Below, one piece after another: positions 53,916 through 64,000 of a DNA stretch of 64,000 nt. The position numbers were made by a program, and so were the translations under genes. Below the pieces are notes generated by a model that was not told where the DNA came from, did not search any database, and saw only the letters and a program-made list of their open reading frames with translations. Within the stretch, counting starts at the first letter, position 1, and the number at the start of each line of letters is the position of its first letter. This DNA comes from Pegea sp. RAD2-039. Its lineage: Eukaryota > Chordata > Thaliacea > Salpida > Salpidae. The stretch spans positions 2,661,001-2,725,000 of the forward strand of contig JAQGEQ010000192.1 in the NCBI GenBank assembly GCA_034620365.1. The letters run 5' to 3'.

Positions 53916-56653
53916 TATTATCTTAATTAGTAAACAAAACAAAATAAAATCTTTTTCTCTAAACTTTTATACTGCAAAATATCAAATCAAAACTTAGAGT
54001 AAAAGTAAAACTTGAGTAGTTAACAAACAGCATTTTATTGAATTTTCCGAAATTAATCATTTTAAAGAACATTTTAAAAACAGCCAAAATATTTAAACAT
54101 ATATATTAAGCTGTTTATACCAGATTTTATGATACTTAACATACAAACTAAACTAGTTGCCGCAGGGAAAACTTTTAAAGTCATTTTGCTAGAATGATCT
54201 TCTCAAGCCAAGAGTTTATACATTTTAAATAAAAACTTTTTCATGTTCTATCTCGAATTTTTCAAAAACTCTATCATTTTAAATCAAAAATATTTAAGAA
54301 CTAATTAAGTTTCAACAAAATACCCACCGTCAGAAATATCTAGATGCATGTTCAGAAAACGTTTTTCAAATTAAATATTCAAAAATTATTCTTTGAGATA
54401 AGAATATATTCAAATTAGATTATGCAAATTTCATCATTAGATTTTTATCATTTTGCTTCTTTTGAAAGATTTGAAAAATCTGAGTTGTTATTGACTGACT
54501 TGACAATGAAACTTTTTTGGCAGTTCATAAAACTTTGCTTGAATTTTAATTTAAAAATAATTTTCAATCTAGTGGAAAGTAATGTTTTAACAAAGTACTA
54601 TTAACATAAATGTTAATTTTCCAAGTATTTCATCATGTTTATAATTTAACCTATTTTCATAAATGTTATAGCTAGGCTAATCTAAGGAGTTACAATATTT
54701 TTAAACTGATTTTTCTTGCAATAAATCAAGTCTAACAGTATTTAATTCACTTGTTTAGACTTTCAATGCTTATAAATAATTGTGTTTTGATCAATCTTAT
54801 TTATATGGAAGTGTAGTTGTTTCACTGTCAAAAACCAGACGAGTGTAACACAAACAAATCATCTTTCTAGTTTTGAATTATAAACAACTGTAGCCTGCTG
54901 AATATATGTTTTAAGTAAGCTAAAATTTAGTGTAACAACTTAATTAGAATTTGAAGATTGACTATTTCTATGAAATGAAAACTTTTGTTAAAAATTGACG
55001 TTCAGCGACAAAAGATTTTAAGATAGCAAAGCTAAAGTTTAACTTTTTTACTATCTTATATTATACAAGTTTCCCAAACAGCTAAATTAAAAATAAATTA
55101 AAAAATGTTATTAAAATACTTCAGAGTCAGCTTTATTTAATTATTGCTTCTGAATTAAAATAATTAAAAGTTTATTTGTTGATTGAATATATATTTTGTT
55201 ATAATTGCTTTTTTTATTTAGCAATTGGCAGTAAATAATATTTGCCAGTTATAACCAGCAATAAACCAAATCGGAAAACTTTAATTATTTAAACAGATAT
55301 TAAAAATTAAAAATGTTGTTAAGATATTGAAGTTTTATTAATGGTATAAATCTGTCATTAGTTTAAATGATTGTTCAACAGTTTTACGCTTATATAAACT
55401 ATAGAATAGACAATTACACTAATTAACTATTAACAAAATTACGTTTGAAGTTTTTAGTAAAACTCACATTTTAAATATAAACAAATAAGCTTTTAATTTC
55501 TAAAGTTTTCATCAAGTTTTGTTGCTATTGATACTTTCCAATATTTAATAAATCTACTAAATTTTAAGAAAAATAATTTTTTTATAGGAGATTATAGAAA
55601 TTGATTAATGAAAAATACCAAAGAATAAAGGATGTCTTTTAGGTTGAAGTACTTTAGAAGCTTTGATAAAAGAGTTCTTTAAATCCGCTTAAACAGTGTA
55701 TTCAAATTTTTTGAAGTATGGAACTATTTCTTCTATTCTAACAGAAAGTTTACTTAAAATGATTATATCTTGTATAACCGATGTTTGTTAATAACGATAT
55801 AATTTTTAGGCGCCAGAAAATTATTAGTGTCATCTAAAACTTTGACTGATTTAGTTTCCTACTAGCAATAACTTGACTAATTCAAAGTTTAGCTAAAGCT
55901 ATTTTTAAAAAATCAGTTTAAAATAATGATAAAAATTAGTTATTAGTCACGTGATCTACTGTGATTTCTTATCTATTTATTCACTTTTTATCGACTATTC
56001 ACATAATTTAATAATTATAAGCTGCTTGTAAACATTAAAGAATCTTAACAAATATCTACTAAAACGCTGATTAAGGTAAAATTAAAAAAATTTATTGATT
56101 ATCCGAAAAGTAATTGATTAATCTATTCAAATTGTTGTAATTACAATGTAATATAAAGCTCAATTTCTATCAATATATACTTCTAAAAACGCATCAATTA
56201 CCGATTTTAAATCGTTTTATTATAAATCTTCTCAAATTTATAGTAAGTATACACCATTAAAATTTCTTGAAAAGCATTTAAGACTTTAAAACTCAAAGCG
56301 ATAATATTTTTTCGAAAATTTTACATGCCTACAATAAACCAAAATATCAAGCAACCGATAGTTTTTTAAAACTAACAAATGTGTAATAGTTTCACAATTT
56401 TTAAGCTTAAAATATTTGTGCACAACATTGAGATATATTTTTGAATATAAATAGATACATTATGTTTCAAGTTTGATAAAAATTTTAGATGTCTTCGACT
56501 AACTGTCATAAAAATGCAAAATGAAAAGTAGATCAAGGTTTGTATGATGAACATTAAAGTATCTTGTATAGGGCAGTAACTAAATACATATTTAATATAG
56601 CAAGCTAGATGTTTGATGATATCAGAGAACATATTGCAAATCTGTTTAGCTGG
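53916..56653. other. AT-rich intergenic between two minus-strand genes
   Basis: It should hold the promoter of the GH9-like gene and the 3' untranslated region of the 253-aa gene. The short ORFs here (54422-54604, 56372-56632) have no splice context or recognisable content. Confidence 0.4.
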
Positions 56654-59600
56654 TCAGGAGAGAATAGAGAAGAGAAGATGAACATTCACTATCCTGGAAA
56701 ACAATCAATATAACTAAACATTTTATTTAACAAATTTTGGTCAAAAATATTTAAATTTTAAACTATAATACCTCAGTTTTTTGTTGGCTAATTGTGCGTT
56801 TAGAGTATAGATCTCTAGAAACAGAAATTGTTGTTAGTATTAACGTTTTTGACCAGTTACCACTTAATAAATGTTTGATGTAACCTTTGAAAGTTAGGAT
56901 TTGTCTTCAGCTGGTCAGCTAACTGCTTAGTTATCATAATTTCATGTTCAAGTTCCATTTCTGAACAAGGTTTTTTCACATTTGGCACATAATACGAAAA
57001 CAATTCTGAAATAGTTATTAAAAGCTTTATTTTAATCATATTAACTCTAAGTCTTATTTTTTCAGCAGTTTGCTACAAAAACAGTTCATAATATATAAAT
57101 TATGTTTATTTTACAAACTATAATTAATTCATATCAGAAAAAATGCAGTTTTAAACTCGAATGGTTGAACGTTTTATATTAAAATGGTAATAGCAAGAGC
57201 AAAACATTGTGATGAAATTAATAAAAATATTTATGAAATTACAAAGTACTGGTTGTTTATCTTTACCTCCAAAATAAATGTCAAGTGTTTTACATCTCTT
57301 CATTTATTGATTATTTCACTGAAAAGTGTTTAAGTGAAATTTGTAAAAATCTCAAACATTATAAAGAGATTTTTGTTGAAACTGAATTTTTTTCACATAT
57401 TGGAACAACATTCTTCTAATTTTTAGATAAAAAATGTAGAAAGTTTTCAACAAAATATGTTTAGAAGTAAAAACAAAAGTTGAATAAATCGATTTTTCTA
57501 ATTATATTACAAAGATTTTTTCCGGTTTTCATTTGAGCTTTCTGTCAGTTTCTGTTTATAAATTTGAAGAAAAATTTGCTATTGGCACTTTGCAGCATTC
57601 ATCTGCAAGTTCTCGTTGACTTGGAGATTGGCTAAGTATTTCAAGCTGCAAAAACAGCTCGTACATGTTCATGTTCTTCAGATTTTAATCTAAATCTTCA
57701 AAAATTTACAATTTTGTAAGTCCTTACCATGCTTCGATCAAACTAGAAGCAACATTTTTTTAAAGTGACAAATTGATTCAGTAAAAAGAAAATAATTTTT
57801 CAAATCAATCAACTATTTCAAACACAATTGCAAACCAATAAATCAAATTATAAAAAACATTTTTGCAAATCAGAAATAAAATATTGAATTTTACAAAATT
57901 TTTTCCATGAAAAAAATCCTTTCAATTACAACAATGGATAACGTTTCCGCTTCAAGCTTTATAAGTTGGACGAAAATACGGTTCTTTCAAGTTTTGCTCA
58001 ATATACTATTTAGTTATGATTTAAGTTTTAAATAAATAATAATAATTCACCTGTTTCAGTAAGATGAATATCTGGCATCATCTTGTGAAGTGAATTGACT
58101 AGATCAAACAAAATACTCGGATCAACAGCAAAAGATTTTTTGCGAGTTGTTTTGATTGCCTCTAAAGATAATGATACAAAATAATTACTTAAGATAAGAG
58201 CTCGGTTTTTGTGTAAGATTGCTTTTAGTGTAAATATACAAAACGAGAAACTTGAAAAGTTATTTTTTAAGTAAATAAACATTTCAAAAAAGCAATTTTC
58301 TTGTGAAGTTGAATTTAGAATTGTTGATTAGTAAAACAAACTTATAAGATTTATGAAAATAAAAGTAAATAAAAAAGAGGGAACTAATTGTATATTAAAA
58401 AGGTTTCCAAGGCAAGTTTTAGAACTTAATTAAGTTTTGGAATTATTGCTTCATTTCTGACAAAAATTTGAGAAATTTCAAAAACTGAAACTTGATTTTA
58501 ATCACTAAATCTATGGATATCACAAAACTTGAAAATAAGAAAAATAACATTTAAAGAGTACAATTCATTCTAATCATCATAAAAACTAAACTTCTAGGTG
58601 ATTTTTTAGCTGGTACATTTTTTAATAACCATTAGTTGTGTTCTACTTTATTTTTATAATCTCTACAAAAAGGGATCATCTTGAAATTAAAGAATAATCT
58701 ATCAACCACGACAACTAGAACAAGGCTCAAATTACCGCTGTTGTTTGTAGTTTTGTGAATTTATAATAATTGAGTAACTTCAACCACTTAATTTGGAACC
58801 ATTTCAACAAATTTAATAAAAACATTTTACATCAAGCTGTTGGCAATAACAAAATTCTAAGAATGCTTTTTATTGTAAATATCAAATTTGTTTTCAAACT
58901 ATAAGTTTCAGTATTGATTTTTTTGGTAGAATTTAAATGTACGTTTCAACTAATCATTATAACAAATTTTTAAGACAAATTTAATGTGCTATAAATGTTG
59001 TGTATAAAAGACAAAAATGTACAATTCTAGAAAAAGTTTTTGTAAATTAAAAAACCTACGCTTAAAAAATATCTTGCAAAATAAATTCGTGTGAAATTAA
59101 CGAAAAAAAAATATATCAAATTATAAAGATATCATCAATTTTAATTTCATATAAATAAAACCAATAAAAAACTTACCAATAATATCTAAGGTATGGCGTT
59201 CAACCACAAGTTTCTTGAATAAGTTAAGCAAGAGGATTTCAAAAGATTTTTCAGCAGTTAAATGAACATTCTTAATAAATAAAAGAGATTATTAAAGACC
59301 AGGAATAAATCTAGATAAAATTTATGAACATGAATTGGATAAGAAAGTAGCTGAAGTTAAACAATGAATTATTTGTTAGCTCGGCTTGGTAAGCTAGTAG
59401 TAGGTGGAAAGAAGGCAAGAGTCGTACTTCTTTTTGGTTAGCGCGTAAGATTTGATTACAGTGGAGAGTAGTGGAAACTAAACTACCCCCATTCTTTGAA
59501 TCCGATGCTTGGTGACACGACCCAGTAACCTCAAGTTCAGCGTAATGTAGACCGGGTTCATTCTCATGGCCCTTACTTCTTCCGAAGCAACCACAAAGTT

Positions 59601-61134
59601 TGTGGATTCACCAATAGTTGGGGAAGATACTTTGCGTGTTCAATAAGTGGCATTATAAACGAATAATCTAATAATGAATGATAAATTAGCAGCTTGTCTG
59701 TAATACTTTCAGTTCTGATTGAAACACAGAAACACTTAAGAACTACCTTTGAAGAAAGTTCTTTCCAAATGTTAATTTATTTATCTTGAAGAACTTAAAA
59801 AATAATACTTTTCCATTATTATAATAATATTAGTAAAAGAATTTAAGTATCATGAGATTTTTATTTATAATTTCAAACTAAATTCAAGATCTATATTAAT
59901 TCTCATCAAAAACCATTTAAAAAACACCAAAAATAAATTTGATCGACTTTATCTATATATTATTTTTATATCTATATAAATATATATTATTATCATAATC
60001 AATTTACAGTTATTAAAAAAAAAGTTTTAAAAGCAATTACTTTCAACTTTCAGAATAGTTTTAGTTTAATAATATTGTTGTTACATTGAAATCATTAACT
60101 TGCTGAAAAATGAAAACTATAGATGGATTTTTTATTTTGTTGTAACTATATATTGAGCAATTGTTTATTTCAAAACTGGCAAAGAACTACAAGTTTATGC
60201 TGGGCCAGAATTTAAATATTTTCTTTAGTTTCATTAAATTATTTGAAGAATTGAGAGATAATTAAATACCTATCACCAAGGATTATAGAACAAGTTTATA
60301 TGTTATGAATTTTTTCTTCTTGAAATAAAGGTACCAAAACAGATAGGCAAGTTTTTATCTTACATTCTTACCGAGGATTCAAAAGAGAGTTTGTAATATT
60401 TGAAGAGATTTTGTTATAAAACTATATTAGCAAAAATTGTAAAATTAATTTTATCTCACTATATATTGAATGAGTGGGAAAAGCTTGTGAATAGCATTTC
60501 CAAAAAAACTCATCAATTTTTGGACATCATGAACCAAACAAATGCTCTTTTCAAGATCATTTTTAAGAGAAAATGGAATATTAAAAACTTTATCAGAGCA
60601 TTTCGTGATACATGATGTTACAATTAAATAAATATCATTGCATATATTTTCGAGTTGGCCATGTTCTTTGCATTTCTCTGCTAATCTAGAAAACATTTTA
60701 ACATGAAGTATTGAATATTATCTTTATACAAATTTAATCATCATTCTAATTAAATTGAACTCTATTAAAAATGATTCTTATAAAGGTTTTTATCAACTTT
60801 TTAGTTTACTTTTCTGCTTGGTGCCAAATATAAAGTATAATAAATAATCTAATATTTATAATAATTTATATTTTTACTTATTTTATGTAAAAATGTTATC
60901 TTAGTACAACTTAGTAGAAAAGCTAACAAATTTTTAAAATCTTTTTAAAAAACCTAATAATTATTTAACAAACAAATTATGTTCTTACTTAATAACTATT
61001 TCTTCTTCTAATATTGAAGATGTCTTTTGATTGTTACTAAACAAATTACAAACTTCTTTATTTAGTAATGATTTCAGTTGAAGATACTCAGACTTCTTGA
61101 TGGAATTTGTTTCTTCCAGAGTTGAAAGATTCAT
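56654..61134 (-). CDS. Unknown 253-aa protein, six exons, predicted helical
   Basis: Minus-strand exons: 60989-61134, 60460-60685, 59177-59270, 58051-58161, 56861-57005, 56654-56693 (762 nt). Every junction is GT-AG and phase-consistent, which is the main evidence that this is a gene. The protein starts MNLSTLEETNSIKKSEYLQL, has no signal peptide, and is rich in Leu, Lys, Glu and Ile. Segments such as AEKSFEILLLNLFKKLVVE and ILFDLVNSLHKMMPDIHL look like helical-repeat protein. The C-terminus is short and hydrophobic (VNVHLLFSILS). I do not recognise the family. It might be a helical scaffold, but no function is claimed. The final exon is the least certain. Confidence 0.55.
59380..59645. repeat. 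GC-richer island in an intron, possible dispersed repeat
   Basis: The block is less AT-rich than the surrounding intron. It contains TAGCTCGGCTTGGTAAGC, which resembles a Pol III box A, but no box B at the right distance. It may be a decayed SINE-like insert. Confidence 0.3.
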
Positions 61135-64000
61135 AATTCAAAAATTAATTATATAAAAATTTTAATAAATTTAACAGTCTTTTTAAAACTTATGAAATCA
61201 CTACATAAAAGACTAAAATATATTAATAATAAAACTAAGCATGAAGATATATCAGGTAACATTAAAAAAATTCATGAAGTTGACTTCAAAATATTTTTAA
61301 TATATTTATTTTACAACAAAAATGTTACAAATTTCTGATGTAATTATGTAAATTAAGATTTTATCCAATCTATACATGTTGAAAAATTATTTGATTTCAT
61401 TTTTACCAAATTATTCATGAATTGTCTGTTATATCTTCCTAAATGATGCTACATATTCTAGTTTAAGCATGATTTAATATAAAATGTTTTTTTCTTAAAG
61501 AGCTTTTAATACTAGCACAAAATACTGAATAAAATATTTTCTTTACAAATATTCAATATACTTTCAATAATTTGTTTGAAAGCAAACTAAAGGAAAGAAA
61601 AAAACATTTATTTATGATTAGTATTACTATCTGTGAGTAACATTTCTAATATTAAGTATTACAATTTAATCATCTTTTATACTTTTATACAAAGTTTAAC
61701 TTAAGGATTTTATTTTTTTTGTTGAAACTTCATAAAAACATATTTTAAAAGTAAAATAAAATGTTTAATCATTTTCATAGCAAACCTTTGATTTAATTTG
61801 CTAAAACTATCTTAAATTAAATTTATGGTAAAAAAATATTTTTAAAAAAATACAAATAACTGTAAGATTTCAACAAACAGCTTGATAATAGTTCTTTTAC
61901 TTTTCCTAAATTTAAAATTAAAACAATTCTAAATAAACTATTATATATCATTTTTATAGATCTTTAATTGTAAATCGCTATATTTTATAAAACGATAATA
62001 ACGTATAAAAAATAGTAAAAATATAAATAAAACAATAAAAACATAAATATTATTTGGTATTTTGATTTTATTCAATTAAAAGAAATAAGAAAAATATATC
62101 AAATAAACATGACAAATAAAAATTTAGAAATAATTAAAATAACACATTTCTCTAATAACCAAAATATGTTTACATAAGATGTAAACTTTACTAGAAAGTC
62201 GGCAACGTTGAACCTTAATTGCCGATGGTGGAGAAGAAAATGGCCATCTGCAACTAAAGAATTTTTACCAGCTAGACATTTAAAAATATGTTTATATAGA
62301 AGGCTACCTAAATTATAAATTATAATTGAATCAGTGTTTAGGCTAGCTATCTAAAGTATAAAGTGTAACTTTTATTACCTTTATGTTACATATACCAAAC
62401 ATTTTATATTTAACTTTTGATCTTAAGGGCACAATTTACAACAAAAAGTATTTTTGATCATACTTGGTATAAAAAGGTGTTTTCAGATTAGCAAAACTTG
62501 AAATCATGAGATATATTTTTGATAATTTACTTACTAACAAGTTGCTTTACAAAATGTAGATACTTCTCATATTACTCATAACAATATTAGTCGTTGTATA
62601 CAAAGAAGAAGCAAGCTACATTTTCAACTGTTGTTAGAATGTCATCAACATACAAATATTAAAGAGACATGTTATTGGCTTCGAGGTTCGAAAATAGATA
62701 AAACCATACAAGGAAAGAAAATATAAGCAGAACAATAACCGATGATGGGAACGAAAGAGTCATAGAAATAAAGCTAAAGAATAGAAAAAACACCTAGATT
62801 TTTGTCCTCTTGTCAGACACAAAATTGATCATAAATTATATAAGGTCAAAATTGACACTTTGAATAAGTTTGAATGATATAATAAATCATATATTTTATA
62901 CTATCTATAAAATAATAAGATTTTATATTGTCCTGCTATTAAATACTTAGACATCTTCATCTCTCATGATTTAAAATGAACTCACCACGTTAGCATATTT
63001 GAATTGTGTAACAGTATAATATTTTACTGCATATGTAAATGTGTTATCTTGCTTTGTTTGATCGCTATCAGTAGTTCATTATGTAGCTGACCGTAGTGTT
63101 GTTTATTGTTGCATATCGTTGTTATTCGCCGCATTTACAATTGAATAAAACTTGTTTAAAACGTAATCTTTAATAAACCACGTAAACTTTTTGTTGAGAA
63201 CTGGTTCTGTTACTTCATACAAAATTATTAAACTTTTTGAAACCAAAAATATTTAAAGGCTGTTAAGAATTTGCACCGCATCTGTATAGAGTCCTTGCCT
63301 AAAAAGGCATATTTAAAAGCTTATTTTACTTCAAAAATTGTTTACTAGGAAAAGTTTTTCTTGATTAGGCATACTCTTTTATCAAAGCTTATAATTAAAT
63401 CCCTTCAATATAGGCCCCCTTTTCTGGCTTTGTATAAAGTTATTAATGTTTTTAAACTGTTATCATATCTTAATTTCATTGACTTCTGTTCAGATTGCAA
63501 TCCTCTATACGTCCTCAGAAGTTCATTATTTAAAGTTAACCCATTGAACTCAAAGCTTTTTCAACAAGGTTAAAATTTAGGATCTTCTCTACTCTATCAA
63601 TACAAAAATTTAAGTTACCTCTCTTAAACTTTTGCCAAAGTAGTATGATTTCAGTAATTTGTTGATAAGCGATATAAAATGCTTACCACTTTCAACTCAT
63701 TTTTTATCTTATTATTTTTATAATCTTTACTTGCATAAGATTTATTTAATGAGCTACTAATATCGAACTGTTGTAGTTCCTTCATTCTTTTAATCATATC
63801 GTTTTGCGTTCGCTATAAGAGTTATATAATTTACTACTTGCAGCCATACATTAAATGAATAAATAATTTTTAGTTTGTTATGGTTCAGATTTATCAAAAA
63901 CTTTAATCTCTCTTCATTGAAGATTAGTTTAATTAGTAGGGCTGAATTATTTTATTTACGACTGATGATTAAGCAACTTGAACCGTAGATGGGGGCGCTT
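61135..64000. other. AT-rich flank with one possible decayed LINE end
   Basis: No gene is recognised. At 63361-63573 (+) a 70-aa frame (LALYKVINVFKLLSYLNF, YVLRSSLFKV) has the flavour of the C-terminal region of a LINE ORF2 from a family other than the CR1-group element here. This is weak. A slightly GC-richer patch lies at about 62195-62260. Confidence 0.3.

Noticed and set aside
54422-54604. 60-aa plus-strand ORF
   Set aside because: Isolated, low complexity, no splice sites or neighbouring exons that would extend it.

Overview
This is a strongly AT-rich animal nuclear window. Genes are split by GT-AG introns, two Pol III-type tRNA-Trp genes are present, and an APE-type LINE of the CR1 group has left copies across the window. 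CFAP70 implies motile cilia. An expressed-looking GH9-family gene and short AT-rich introns suggest an invertebrate, perhaps a spiralian, but the species cannot be fixed from sequence alone.

Layout. 0.8-7.3 kb (+): Integrator subunit INTS3 in about 26 exons, with a 19-bp minisatellite in one late intron. 7.8-9.1 kb: a 5'-truncated LINE (-). 9.5-11.0 kb (-): a five-exon gene for a secreted sushi-domain precursor of a cysteine-rich peptide. 12.3 and 13.3 kb (-): two identical tRNA-Trp genes. 14.2-16.6 and 18.6-20.7 kb (+): a tandem duplication carrying two three-exon genes for furin-type cysteine-rich peptide precursors. The second copy is interrupted upstream by a very young LINE insertion, and a third orphan promoter copy lies at 21.2 kb. 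21.7-25.95 kb (+): a full-length LINE with both ORFs open. 26.6-29.9 kb (-): CFAP70 in one uninterrupted exon. 31.1-31.6 kb (-): a tRNA-derived SINE candidate. 32.0-34.8 and 38.2-40.9 kb (+): a second tandem duplication with two five-exon sushi/cysteine-rich genes. 34.0-35.9 and 40.9-42.9 kb: a large inverted repeat carrying an orphan last exon. 42.9-43.9 kb: a LINE fragment (-). 44.5-53.9 kb (-): a 15-exon gene encoding signal peptide, NTR/NtA-like domain, sushi, basic/acidic linker, CBM2-like domain and a GH9 domain whose key catalytic residues are replaced. 56.7-61.1 kb (-): a six-exon gene of unknown function (253 aa). The remainder is AT-rich intergenic DNA.

The most notable content is a modular family of secreted peptide precursors. 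Three architectures (sushi+furin+6-Cys, sushi+6-Cys, propeptide+furin+6-Cys) share one cysteine spacing, one intron position and phase inside the cysteine domain, and two of them share a 165-nt sushi exon and a 23-nt microexon. The 10-kb gene bridges the other two. Changes between duplicates concentrate in the mature peptide while introns and propeptides are nearly identical, the pattern expected of fast-evolving defence or venom-like peptides. Exon models were assembled by hand from splice sites, reading phase and family resemblance. No database search was run.
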